Part shown: piece by piece, positions 1-7,682 of the stretch
How the letters are laid out: every line of letters begins with the position of its first letter
Numbering within the stretch: the first letter of the stretch is position 1
Origin: Microbacterium terregens
Lineage (GTDB): Bacteria > Actinomycetota > Actinomycetes > Actinomycetales > Microbacteriaceae
NCBI RefSeq assembly: GCF_039534975.1
Contig: NZ_BAAAWH010000001.1
Span: forward strand, 2,728,001-2,792,000
Direction of reading: 5' to 3'
DNA length: 64,000 nucleotides
Notes under the pieces: model-generated
What the model was told of the DNA's origin: nothing
Databases searched by the model: none
Seen by the model: only the letters and a program-made list of their open reading frames with translations
Position numbers and translations under genes: made by a program

Positions 1-585
1 GAGGCCCGCGCGCAGGCGGGGTGTGCGGTGCTCGTGGTCGGCGGGGGCAACTCCGCCGGGCAGGCGGCGCTGCACCTCGCCCGCTATGCGCGGTCGGTCT
101 CGCTCGTGGTGCGCGGGCCCTCGCTCGCCGAGAGCATGTCGCGCTATCTCATCGACCAGCTGGATGCCGCGGGCGTCGGCCTCATCACCGGCACCCGTGT
201 CGTCGATGCCGGCGCGCACGAGGCGGACCGGCTCGATCACGTTGTGCTCGAGCGCGCCGAGTCCGGGGAGCGCCTCGAGGTGCCCGCCGATGCGGTGTTC
301 ATCACGATCGGCGCGCGTCCGCACACCGAGTGGCTGGCCCCCGAGGTGCTGCGCGACAAGTGGGGATCGGTGATCACCGGCACGGAGGTGCTCAGCGAGG
401 GTGGCCGGCGCGCCTGGCTCGGCGCCGAGGGCGCGCCCACGCAGTTCGAATCGTCGGTACCCGGCTTCTATGCCGTCGGCGATGTGCGACGGGGTTCGGT
501 CAAGCGGGTCGCGTCGGCCGTGGGTGAGGGGTCCGTGGTGATCTCCGCCGTGCACGCGCATCTGGGCGCTCACGTCGGCGGCTGA
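1..585 (+). CDS. FAD-dependent NAD(P)-disulfide oxidoreductase, C-terminal part
   Basis: The reading frame is open from base 1, so the 5' end lies outside the window; about 194 C-terminal residues are present. A dinucleotide-binding motif, VVGGGNSAGQAA, sits near the left edge. This is the second (NADPH-type) Rossmann motif of thioredoxin-reductase-like flavoproteins. The C-terminus has the family's FAD-contact segment (FYAVGDVRRGSVKRV followed by EGSVV). No CxxC redox pair is visible in the part present, so the family's usual disulfide chemistry cannot be confirmed. The longer members often carry a cyclic-nucleotide or response-regulator domain upstream, which cannot be checked here. The class is confident; the substrate is unknown. 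Confidence 0.85.
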   Translation, partial: EARAQAGCAVLVVGGGNSAGQAALHLARYARSVSLVVRGPSLAESMSRYLIDQLDAAGVGLITGTRVVDAGAHEADRLDHVVLERAESGERLEVPADAVFITIGARPHTEWLAPEVLRDKWGSVITGTEVLSEGGRRAWLGAEGAPTQFESSVPGFYAVGDVRRGSVKRVASAVGEGSVVISAVHAHLGAHVGG

Positions 586-602
586 GCAGGCCGCTCAGTG
601 CG

Positions 603-624
603 GGCCCCTCCGGCGCGAGGGGCC
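603..624. terminator. Bidirectional hairpin between convergent genes
   Basis: A perfect 8-bp inverted repeat (GGCCCCTC / GAGGGGCC) with a 6-nt loop lies in the 41-bp gap between the stop of the flavin oxidoreductase and the stop of the opposing methyltransferase-like locus. It has no clear T tract. Its position between two convergent 3' ends makes a shared terminator the simplest reading. Confidence 0.55.
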
Positions 625-626
625 GC

Positions 627-1218
627 TCAACGGAGTCCCTTCGCCGCCCACGCGGTCGCGGTCGTGCGAATCGGGCCGCTGCCCAGTCGCGCGCGACAGC
701 GATCTCGCACCGCCTGCCGGCGATCCGTGGTCAGCGCCGTGAGCTGCACGCCCGCCGGCCCCACTCCCAGCGTGTACGGCTCCCACCAGTCCTCGAACGT
801 GGGCGAGGTGACCGTGACGGTGAGTTCTGTCTGCTCGATGTCCCGGCATCCCGCCTGCTCCAGCAGGCCGGAGAGCTCGCCGCGACGGGCGCCGGCCCGA
901 TCGACTTCGTCATCGGCATCCGGCACGACCGCACGCAGCGCGCCGAAGAACGCCGACTGAGGTGCTCGGGCTCCCGCGAAATCCCACACGCTCACGGCGA
1001 TCACCCCACCCGGCCGGGCGACCCGGCGCATCTCGCCGACGCCGGCGAGCGGATCGGTCATGAAGTGCACCACCAGCTGGGCCGTCACCAGGTCGTACCG
1101 CTCGGCGGCGAGCGGAAGGTGCTCGGCCGACGCCTTCGATGTACGCGACGTACGCGTCCCGATCCTGTGTGCGGACCGCTCCTCGCCACATCCGGACGAT
1201 CGTCTGCTGTTCACTCAT
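627..1218 (-). pseudogene. Decayed fusion: monooxygenase N-terminus joined out of frame to a methyltransferase C-terminus
   Basis: Reading from the ATG at 1218, about 29 residues (beginning MSEQQTIVRMWRGAV and containing DAYVAYIEG) resemble the start of an antibiotic-biosynthesis-monooxygenase-type ABM protein. From about 1135 onward that frame becomes nonsense, while another frame carries a class I SAM-dependent methyltransferase (ASAEHLPLA, YDLVTAQLVVHFM, ARPGGVIAVSVW) that runs to 627. The methyltransferase lacks its N-terminal third, including the SAM-binding glycine motif. The simplest reading is a deletion that joined two neighbouring genes in different frames. An open frame from 1214 covers the methyltransferase part but gives a nonsense N-terminus, so neither product is likely to work. 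Confidence 0.6.
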
Positions 1219-1258
1219 GACACCCATGATCGGATGCCGGGGCCCGGGGCGGTAGGGC

Positions 1259-2239
1259 TCAGCCGGCAACCGGGACCAATGAGCGCACCGCGCCCCGAAG
1301 GTCGGGTTGCGCGAACACGTATCCCGCTGCGCTGAGCCGCTCGGGCAGCACCCACCGGCTCTTGACGACGAGCTCGGGTTCGGTTCTGAGTGCCCACATC
1401 GCCGGTTCCAGCATCCAGCGATACGCGGGCAGCCCTACCGGCATGCCGACGGACCGGCGCAATTCGCGCATGAGGGTGCGATTGTCGCTCGGGTGCGGAC
1501 TGGCGACGTTGACCGGCCCGGCGAGCTCCTCATGGTCGAGGATGAAGCGGACGGCACCCACGACGTCGTCGATGTGCACCCAGCTGAACTTCTGGCGTCC
1601 CCGCGTGCGGTGCCAGTCCACACGACCGGCGCCCGTCGGAGTCGGTCCGATGCCGCGATAGCGCCGGGTCGCCGGCCACCAGCTGTCGATCTGCGGCCCT
1701 CCGAGCCCCAGCCGGGCGAGGGTGACGAGCGTCCTCGCGGCCGGCCCGTCCCCCAGCACGATGGCCATGCGCAGCGCAGCCCGACGGGTGCGCGGGAGGT
1801 CACCCTCGAAGAACGCCCGCTCCCAGTTCGTGGCGACATCCACCGAGAATCCGTCACCCAGCGCTCCGTCGCTCTCGGTGTTCGGGCGGCGCATCGCGTG
1901 CCGGTAGATCGTCGCCGTCGACGCGTTGAGCCACACGGCCGGCGGGTGCTGCGCCGCGGTCACCGCGGCGTGCAGCGCGCGCGTCGTTTCCACCCGAGAC
2001 CGCAGGATCTCGGTGCGATTCGCATCGTTGTAGCGGCAGTTGACCGACTTGCCTGCCAGGTTGACGAGCACGTCGGAGCCGTCGATGACCTCGGCGATCC
2101 GCGCCGGATCGGCCCACGAGACGGCCGATCGGCGTCCGATGGTGCGCACCTCGTAGCCGTCTGTCTCGAACGCGGCGACGAGCGCCCGCCCGATGAAGCC
2201 GCTGGCTCCGGCGATGACGGCGATCGGTGACTCCGGCAT
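1259..2239 (-). CDS. NAD-dependent epimerase/dehydratase-like SDR protein (TIGR01777/DUF1731 type)
   Basis: The 326-residue protein opens with a Rossmann motif, GASGFIGRAL, at residues 10-19 and has the long SDR-like core typical of the TIGR01777 family. Family features include VNLAGKSVNCRYN after the second strand, LNASTATIYRH in place of the usual YxxxK region, and FSWVHIDDVVGA in the C-terminal half. The reaction is not established for this family; a role in cell division or lipid modification has been proposed for relatives but is unproven. It is transcribed divergently from the TetR gene at 2302, 62 bp away, so that regulator may control it. Confidence 0.85.
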   Translation of the reverse strand: MPESPIAVIAGASGFIGRALVAAFETDGYEVRTIGRRSAVSWADPARIAEVIDGSDVLVNLAGKSVNCRYNDANRTEILRSRVETTRALHAAVTAAQHPPAVWLNASTATIYRHAMRRPNTESDGALGDGFSVDVATNWERAFFEGDLPRTRRAALRMAIVLGDGPAARTLVTLARLGLGGPQIDSWWPATRRYRGIGPTPTGAGRVDWHRTRGRQKFSWVHIDDVVGAVRFILDHEELAGPVNVASPHPSDNRTLMRELRRSVGMPVGLPAYRWMLEPAMWALRTEPELVVKSRWVLPERLSAAGYVFAQPDLRGAVRSLVPVAG

Positions 2240-2295
2240 GAATCCTCCATTCGACAGGGGACCCGCCCCTGCGCACAGCTCAACCGTAGTACGTT

Positions 2296-2309
2296 CTGAA
2301 TATGTTCAG
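2296..2309. promoter_or_regulatory. Candidate operator overlapping the TetR start codon
   Basis: A perfect 5-bp inverted repeat, CTGAA-TATG-TTCAG, straddles the proposed ATG at 2302. There is no Shine-Dalgarno sequence just upstream, so the TetR message may be leaderless. Binding of a TetR dimer here would block both the regulator and the divergent SDR gene. This is inferred from position and symmetry only. Confidence 0.4.
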
Positions 2310-2979
2310 TTCTGCGAAGATCGTCGGCGGCAAGCGCGATCGCACCCGAGCGAGGATCCGCGAGGTGGCGTTGCGGTCCTTCCGCGAACGCGGTTACGAC
2401 GCCACGACGATCCGCCTCATCGCGGAGGAGGCCGGGGTCTCGGTCGGCACCACCCACTACCACTTCCCCACCAAGAACCACCTGGTCCAGGAGCTCTATC
2501 TCGACGTGCAGCTCGCGCACCGCGCGGCGGCGGAACCGCTTCTGGAGGTGACGGACGATCTCGTCGAACGCCTGGGTGCGGTGTACCGGACCGGAATCGC
2601 GCAACTCCGGCCGTACCACGCTCGCGCACCGGAGTTCGTTTCGGCGGCGATGTCACCGCGCTCGCCCATCAACCCCCTCTCCGAAGACTCGGGCCCCGCG
2701 TTGGCGATCGTCGAGGGCCTCTTCACGCGCGCCGTCGACGGTGCCTCGACCTCGTTGCGCAAGGAGTTCAGGGCCACGCTCCCCCGCGCGCTCGTTCTCG
2801 CGCACCTTCTTCTCGCACTCTTCTGGGTGTACGACCCCACCCCCGGGCAGGCACGGACCGAGAAGCTGCTGCAGCGCGGGCTGAAGCTCCTCCGGGCAGC
2901 CTTGCCGCTGACGCGCGTGCCCGTGCTGCGTGCACCGTTGCGCGAACTGCTCGCGGTCGTGGCGGACGTGCGCGCATGA
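2302..2979 (+). CDS. TetR/AcrR family transcriptional regulator
   Basis: The 225-residue protein has a classic N-terminal TetR helix-turn-helix at about residues 10-55 (TRARIREVALRSF, YDATTIRLIAEEAGVSVGTTHYHF, then a KNHLVQELY helix). The C-terminal ligand domain is divergent and gives no hint of the ligand. Its stop overlaps the start of the DUF4166 gene in an ATGA arrangement, so the two are co-translated, and it faces the SDR gene across 62 bp. Autoregulation is suggested by an inverted repeat at the start codon. The fold is certain; the target genes are inferred from position. Confidence 0.9.
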   Translation: MFSSAKIVGGKRDRTRARIREVALRSFRERGYDATTIRLIAEEAGVSVGTTHYHFPTKNHLVQELYLDVQLAHRAAAEPLLEVTDDLVERLGAVYRTGIAQLRPYHARAPEFVSAAMSPRSPINPLSEDSGPALAIVEGLFTRAVDGASTSLRKEFRATLPRALVLAHLLLALFWVYDPTPGQARTEKLLQRGLKLLRAALPLTRVPVLRAPLRELLAVVADVRA

Positions 2980-3647
2980 CGGCGCATTCGGCGAGCGCCC
3001 TGTCGGTCTACCAGCGGGTGCTCGGCGACCGGTTCGCGCTGCTGGACCCTTCGCTGCGGACGTACTTCGGACCCCTGCCGCACGGGATGGTCGGTGTCGG
3101 ACACGGCGTGTTCGAGTTCGCCGGATCCCGTCGACGGATCCTCACGCCGGCGTTCGCCTGGATGGCGTGGCGACACATCATCTTTCCCGAGCATGAGAGC
3201 GCCGTTCCCTTCACCGTCGTCAACTCATACGGCTCCGATCGCACGCTGACCGCCGTTCGCACCTTCTTCTTCGCCCGCCGGACTCGTGTCATGGCGGACT
3301 CGATGACCGTGGTCGGCGGGCAGCTGGTCGATCGCCTGGGACGTCGCGGCGGGCTCGAGGTCACCCTTGGTGTATCCGTTCGTGATGGCGGGCTGCGAAT
3401 GGAGTCCGGAACGCTGCGCCTCCGTATCGCCGGGCTCCGGGTGCGACTGCCGAGGATCGCGATCATGACGCTCGACGAACGCGCGCATCCTACGGAAGCG
3501 GGGCGACAGCAGATCGATGCCCGAATCCGCGCTCCCCTGCTCGGCGAGGTCTTCCGATACTCCGGCTCGTTCACGTACCGCCAGGAGCGGGCGCGCACGC
3601 CCCGGCATCCCATGGATGAGCGATCCGGGGTCGGGCCGTCGGGTTAG
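2976..3647 (+). CDS. DUF4166 domain protein
   Basis: The 223-residue protein starts at the ATG at 2976, which overlaps the TetR stop by four bases (ATGA), indicating translational coupling. Motifs of the DUF4166 family are visible: YQRVLGDRFALLDPSLR at the start, then the GVGHGVFEFAGSRRR segment and a C-terminal beta-rich part ending in FRYSGSFTYRQ. The family has no established biochemical role. In many actinobacteria it neighbours or is fused to SDR-type proteins, which fits the SDR gene just across the TetR gene. An upstream extension of this frame exists but lies antisense or inside the TetR gene and is not used. Confidence 0.8.
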   Translation: MTAHSASALSVYQRVLGDRFALLDPSLRTYFGPLPHGMVGVGHGVFEFAGSRRRILTPAFAWMAWRHIIFPEHESAVPFTVVNSYGSDRTLTAVRTFFFARRTRVMADSMTVVGGQLVDRLGRRGGLEVTLGVSVRDGGLRMESGTLRLRIAGLRVRLPRIAIMTLDERAHPTEAGRQQIDARIRAPLLGEVFRYSGSFTYRQERARTPRHPMDERSGVGPSG

Positions 3648-3656
3648 CCTGCTCTG

Positions 3657-4829
3657 ATGGTGGAACAGGAATATGGCCTGGAACGATTCGATCTGCGCGC
3701 TGATCCCGCAGTGATCGAAGACCTGCGCACAAGGCTCCGGGCGACGCGCTGGCCCGACGCGGCCGAGGGCGACGCGTGGTCGCTGGGCACCGACCTCGCC
3801 TATCTGCGCGAGCTGGTGGCGTACTGGGTCGAGGAATTCGACTGGGACGCGCAAGAGACCGCGATCGGGCGACTGCCGCATTTCCGCGTGCAGCTCGGCG
3901 GGTCCGGCGTCCACCTCGTGCATGCGCGCGCGGCGGACCGCAGCAACCCGGTGCTGCCGCTGCTGCTGGCCCACGGCTGGCCGGACTCGTTCTGGCGCTA
4001 CCTCAAGGTCATCCCCCTGCTCACCGACCCCGCCGCGCACGGCGGAGACCCGGCCGATGCCTTCGACGTGATCGTGCCGGACATGCCGGGCTACGGGTAC
4101 TCCGAGCGACCGACGCAGCCCCTCACCTCCATCGATGTCGCCGGCCGGTGGGCCGAGCTGATGACCCTCCTCGGCTACGAGCAGTTCGTGACGGCAGGAG
4201 GTGACATCGGCAGCGGTGTGAGCCGGTTCCTGGCCCTGGATCACCCGGATCGTGTCATCGCGGTTCACCGCATGGATGCCGGGCTTCCGTTCTTCGCGGG
4301 CGATCGTTCGGTGCTGACGGCCGAGGAGCGGGACTGGCTGGACGACGCCGCGAAATGGGCCGGCGCGGAGGGCGCGTATGCGGCGATGCACCGGACCAAA
4401 CCGCAGACGGCCGCGTTCGGGCTCATCGACTCACCTGTCGGCCTCGCGGCGTGGATCGTCGAGAAACTGCGCAGCTGGAGCGACTGCGGCGGCGAGATCG
4501 AACGCTGCTTCACGAAGGACGAGATCCTGACCCTGCTGACCCAGTACTGGGTGAACGGCAACATCGGCTCGGCGATGCGGATGTACCACACCAACGCGTC
4601 GATCTCTGCGGAGCAGCTGTCGCGCCGCGTCGAGGTGCCCTCCGGATTCTCGATCTTCCCGGCGGACATCGTCCGCCCCCCTCGCGCATGGCTGGAGCGG
4701 ATGACGAATCTGGCGCGCGCCACGGAGCCCGACCGCGGTGGACACTTCGCGCCGTTCGAGCAGCCCAAACTGTACGTCCAGGAGCTGCGCGACTTCTTCC
4801 GCCCGTACCGCTCAGCGCTGCGCGGCTGA
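3657..4829 (+). CDS. Epoxide hydrolase with EHN domain
   Basis: The 390-residue alpha/beta hydrolase begins with the epoxide hydrolase N-terminal (EHN) domain (FDLRADPAVIEDLRTRLRATRWP). The core follows: the oxyanion-loop motif HGWPDSFWRY, the nucleophile elbow GGDIGSG with Asp183 as expected nucleophile, and the C-terminal GGHFAPFEQP with catalytic His363. It should hydrolyse an epoxide to a diol in the cytoplasm; the substrate cannot be deduced. The start follows the previous stop by 9 bp, so it may belong to the TetR-DUF4166 transcript. Length and motifs are complete. Confidence 0.9.
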   Translation: MVEQEYGLERFDLRADPAVIEDLRTRLRATRWPDAAEGDAWSLGTDLAYLRELVAYWVEEFDWDAQETAIGRLPHFRVQLGGSGVHLVHARAADRSNPVLPLLLAHGWPDSFWRYLKVIPLLTDPAAHGGDPADAFDVIVPDMPGYGYSERPTQPLTSIDVAGRWAELMTLLGYEQFVTAGGDIGSGVSRFLALDHPDRVIAVHRMDAGLPFFAGDRSVLTAEERDWLDDAAKWAGAEGAYAAMHRTKPQTAAFGLIDSPVGLAAWIVEKLRSWSDCGGEIERCFTKDEILTLLTQYWVNGNIGSAMRMYHTNASISAEQLSRRVEVPSGFSIFPADIVRPPRAWLERMTNLARATEPDRGGHFAPFEQPKLYVQELRDFFRPYRSALRG

Positions 4830-4870
4830 CCCGCGGCCCGGCGGAACTACTCTCCGCGAGGGCGCGCACG

Positions 4871-5068
4871 TCAGAAGTCGGTGTGCGCTTCCTTCTCGAT
4901 GTCGAGTGTGGTCTCATCGTCGGCCCACGCCGCGAGCGCCGCATCCAGCTGGCGGCGCAGCCACTCCGCAGGCAACGGGCCGCCGGCGTCCCATCGTGCG
5001 AGCTGTGCCACTCGTTCGTCGGCCGTGCCGTGCAGGTCATCGGTTGGGGATGTCGTGGGCTCGGTCAT
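4871..5068 (-). CDS. Small acidic hypothetical protein
   Basis: A 65-residue acidic protein with no membrane segment. It begins MTEPTTSPTDD, has a short amphipathic helix around WLRRQLDAALAAW and ends EKEAHTDF. A purine-rich AGGGAACAGG precedes the ATG directly. The composition and codon use look coding, but no family is recognised. It converges on the epoxide hydrolase gene. Confidence 0.55.
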   Translation of the reverse strand: MTEPTTSPTDDLHGTADERVAQLARWDAGGPLPAEWLRRQLDAALAAWADDETTLDIEKEAHTDF

Positions 5069-5455
5069 CCTGTTCCCTTCTGTCGCCCTCCGACTGCGAC
5101 ATTACTCAGATCCCGGGTGATCGGAACCCCGTCCATTCCGTCCGAAGTATCGGAGTTCGCAGTGCGAGTCAACCCCCCGGACCCGTTTGTGGTCGCACCG
5201 GAAGCGCGGGTTACCTTGGGATCCTCCGGGGGCGTCGTCGGGGGGCAGAACGCCCCCGGGGTAAAACCAACCCCTGCGCGGCGAGCCGCAGTGCGGCCCG
5301 CGCGGGGGGCGGCATCCCTCACCTCCGTCGACGCGCTCCTCGCAGGAGTGTCAGCGCCGCATTCCCGGCGCGTGCGCATCCTCGACGACCGTTGTTGCGG
5401 ACCGCGATCGTGGCCCGCTCGATAGAATCGAACCCCGACGCTCGAGGAGTCCACG
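5069..5455. other. Intergenic stretch with a strong GC hairpin
   Basis: No convincing gene is seen here. The main feature is a perfect 10-bp inverted repeat at 5226-5235 / 5250-5259 (CCGGGGGCGT / ACGCCCCCGG) with a 14-nt loop. It is not followed by a T tract on either strand. The rest presumably carries the divergent promoters of the 65-residue protein and the alpha/beta hydrolase. Confidence 0.5.
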
Positions 5456-6547
5456 ATGCCCTTGGACCCGTTCTTCTCCGAACGGCTGCGGGTGCATCGC
5501 CGCTACCTGATCGGCCAGTTCCTCGGAACGCTCCGCACCCGCGTTGCCGGTTGGCAGGCCCTGCTCTGGGGAGGCGCCGTCGCGGCGGCCACGGGAGCGA
5601 CCGCGAACGCGACCGCACAACGCCCACCTCGGGCTCGCTCTGACGTCCGCACGGCGCGGGCGCGACACCGCCGGGCCGCGGTGGCGTGGGATCGCAGAGA
5701 ACTCGAGACGGTCGGCACGCGGGGCCCCGACGTCCGCACCGTCGAGCACGAGGTGCCGGTCGCCGGTCATCCGTCGGTGCGCGTGCGCATCTACTATCCC
5801 GATGCGGCCGGCGCCGGGCCGATTCCCGCGTGGCTCGCCTTCTTCGGTGGAGCGTTCCGTATCGGCGGAATCGACTACCCGACGACGGATGCCGCCAACC
5901 GCCGTCGCGCGGCGGAGGCGGGCGTCGCGATGGCTGCCGTCGACTACGCCCTCGCCCCCGAGCACCGGTTTCCGACGCAGATAGAGCAGGCGCACGCCGC
6001 GCTGGTGTGGCTGCATCGGAACGCCGCCGAACTCGGGATCGATCCGGATCGCATCGGGGTCGCCGGAACGTCGGCCGGAGGATCCCTCGCGGCGGCACTG
6101 ACCCTGGCCAACCGCGACCGGACGCGCCTGCCGATCCGTCTTCAGCTGCTGGAGGTTCCGGTCACGGACCTCACCGGCGGTCACCTGGACCTGCGCGCCA
6201 CACGGGCACTCGGCATCCCGAGCGTCATCGCCCGGCGCGAACTGCGTTCGGTGGCCCGCACCTACCTGCCGCAGCGCTCCGATGCCCGCAACCCGCTCGC
6301 CTCTCCGCTGCGGGCGTCCTCGCACGCGGGTCTTCCCGAGGCCGTGATCCTCACCGCCGAGTTCGACCCGCTGCGCGGTGACGGCGCCGCGTACGCGGCC
6401 AGCCTGCGTGCCGCCGGTGTCGAGGCCAGCGCGGTCCAGTACCTCGGGGTCACTCATGACACGGCGATCTTCACCGGGGCGCTGCCTGCCGCGCGCCGCT
6501 GGCATCAGGACGTCATCACCGCGTTGGCGCGGCTGCACGACGATTGA
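5456..6547 (+). CDS. Alpha/beta hydrolase, hormone-sensitive-lipase type
   Basis: The 363-residue protein has an N-terminal hydrophobic stretch (WQALLWGGAVAAATGATAN), then an HSL-type esterase domain. The oxyanion motif reads FFGGAF at residues 129-134 rather than the usual HGGGF. The nucleophile elbow is GTSAGGS with Ser206. Asp304 in AEFDPLRGDG and His334 in THDTAIF complete the triad. These enzymes hydrolyse short- to medium-chain esters. The Phe-Phe substitution at the oxyanion motif is a known variation but may change substrate preference. It stands alone, with its own long upstream region. Confidence 0.85.
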   Translation: MPLDPFFSERLRVHRRYLIGQFLGTLRTRVAGWQALLWGGAVAAATGATANATAQRPPRARSDVRTARARHRRAAVAWDRRELETVGTRGPDVRTVEHEVPVAGHPSVRVRIYYPDAAGAGPIPAWLAFFGGAFRIGGIDYPTTDAANRRRAAEAGVAMAAVDYALAPEHRFPTQIEQAHAALVWLHRNAAELGIDPDRIGVAGTSAGGSLAAALTLANRDRTRLPIRLQLLEVPVTDLTGGHLDLRATRALGIPSVIARRELRSVARTYLPQRSDARNPLASPLRASSHAGLPEAVILTAEFDPLRGDGAAYAASLRAAGVEASAVQYLGVTHDTAIFTGALPAARRWHQDVITALARLHDD

Positions 6548-6604
6548 TCCGCGCGATCTTGCCTCGGGGCCTGGCCGCGCGCGACCGTCGGGTTGGGGGA
6601 CGCG

Positions 6605-6796
6605 CTACTTGGGGTCCACCAGTGGCCGGCCGATGACGCCGATCCCGACGGCTTCGTGACTCGGTTCAGGCTCGTCCGAATCGTGCGCCTTGGGTTCGTC
6701 GCCGGGCGGCGTCTCGGTGCTCGGCTCCTCGAGATCCTCGTCTGCAGGCACGTGCTCGCTCTTCTCGGGTTCTTGTGGCTGTGATTCGCTCGTCAT
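6605..6796 (-). CDS. Small acidic hypothetical protein
   Basis: A 63-residue Pro/Glu/Asp-rich, probably disordered protein (MTSESQPQEPEKSE at the start, IGVIGRPLVDPK at the end). The ATG at 6796 is chosen because a good Shine-Dalgarno, GAGGAG, lies just upstream; a start at 6856 has no such site. No family is recognised. Gene status rests on the ribosome site and consistent coding bias. Confidence 0.5.
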   Translation of the reverse strand: MTSESQPQEPEKSEHVPADEDLEEPSTETPPGDEPKAHDSDEPEPSHEAVGIGVIGRPLVDPK

Positions 6797-6902
6797 CGCT
6801 TCTCCTCTGGTATTCGCCGTTCGCACTCCAGACTCCGCCGCGCGCGGCTGTCGCACAACGGGGTTGACGGCGGCACGGTTCGCCCGGTCCAGGATCCCGA
6901 GG

Positions 6903-6973
6903 TATGCTTGACGTGATAGGCGGATTTCTCATCCGTCTCGCCCCGGCCGCGTGGTAACGGTCGGGGCTTTTTC
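6903..6973 (+). ncRNA. Possible short structured RNA
   Basis: Two hairpins follow each other on the plus strand: GGCGGAT-TTCTC-ATCCGTC at about 6919-6937, and a terminator stem ending in five Ts at about 6940-6973. A TATGCT just upstream could be a -10 element, although no good -35 is seen. No open frame explains a plus-strand transcript ending here, since the nearest plus-strand gene stops at 6547. A short untranslated RNA is possible; this is weak evidence. Confidence 0.25.
6940..6973 (+). terminator. Rho-independent terminator
   Basis: The stem GCCCCG / CGGGGC (6940-6945 with 6962-6967) is followed directly by TTTTT, the classic intrinsic terminator layout on the plus strand. It lies 390 bp beyond the alpha/beta hydrolase stop, so it may instead end a short local transcript. 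Confidence 0.6.
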
Positions 6974-7039
6974 ATGCCCGGCGGATGCCGTGGCTCGCGC
7001 GACGGAGGGCCCGACCACGCGGTGTCCCCCGCAGACCGC

Positions 7040-7408
7040 TTATCGCGTCGGTGTCCTCGGGATCCGGATGGTTGCGCCGGCGGCGAGAAAGGCGGCGGCG
7101 GCGACGATGTGCGCGACGGACCACCACATCCCGCTGAAACCGAACGGGTAGAACGGGTTCCACAGGATGGCGATCGCGAGCATGACCGGCGCCCACCACC
7201 ATTGCCTAGCCTGTATCGCGAACCACCCGACGATGACGGCGAGGATGGCGATGATGAACAGGACCGCGAGGTAGTACGGGTGTCCCACCAGGGCTATCCC
7301 CGCCAGACAGGCGATGGCGGCAAGGATCCCGGGTGCGAACGCATTGCGCTGGAACTCAGGAGCGGCCGGTGTCGGTCGGGGCATAGGGGATCGTGTCCGT
7401 CCAGTCAC
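7040..7408 (-). CDS. Small multi-pass membrane protein
   Basis: The 122-residue protein has about four hydrophobic helices (APGILAAIACLAGIALV, YLAVLFIIAILAVIVGWF, WWWAPVMLAIAILW, VAHIVAAAAFLAAGA). The layout resembles the DUF6804-type small membrane proteins of Microbacteriaceae. A GTG start at 7408 overlaps the stop of the next gene upstream (GTGA), which supports this start over the ATG at 7384. It is therefore co-translated with the 63-residue acidic protein. Function unknown. Confidence 0.7.
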   Translation of the reverse strand: MTGRTRSPMPRPTPAAPEFQRNAFAPGILAAIACLAGIALVGHPYYLAVLFIIAILAVIVGWFAIQARQWWWAPVMLAIAILWNPFYPFGFSGMWWSVAHIVAAAAFLAAGATIRIPRTPTR

Positions 7409-7596
7409 TCGGGATGCTCGCTGTGATCTTCGAGGTCTGGTTTCGCTCGCGCGATGTCGGCGATCTCTTCCTCGGGGCGCGGCGGGATGGTCTCGTCGAA
7501 CTCGAGCTCTGGGACGCTGGGCTCACCCGGACCGGGAACGTGGTGCCCGGACGTGTGGTCGTTGTGTGAAGACACGGCGAATCCTTCGTTCGGCAT
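7405..7596 (-). CDS. Small acidic hypothetical protein
   Basis: A 63-residue soluble acidic protein with a His-rich N-terminal part (SSHNDHTSGHHV) and a Pro/Glu-rich C-terminal half (PPRPEEEIADIARAKPDLEDH). Its stop overlaps the GTG start of the downstream membrane protein, so the two form a small operon. The His cluster could bind metal, but that is conjecture. No family is recognised. Confidence 0.5.
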   Translation of the reverse strand: MPNEGFAVSSHNDHTSGHHVPGPGEPSVPELEFDETIPPRPEEEIADIARAKPDLEDHSEHPE

Positions 7597-7682
7597 GATC
7601 CAAAGCGTATGCCGAACTCGTCCCGTTCCCCGCGTCGCGGACAGCGGGAAGGCTATCGCGCCGCCTGTTCGGCTTCGGGACG

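Noticed and set aside
1307..2230. Plus-strand frame opposite the SDR gene
   Set aside because: Antisense to a gene with a clear Rossmann fold; its translation has no domain.
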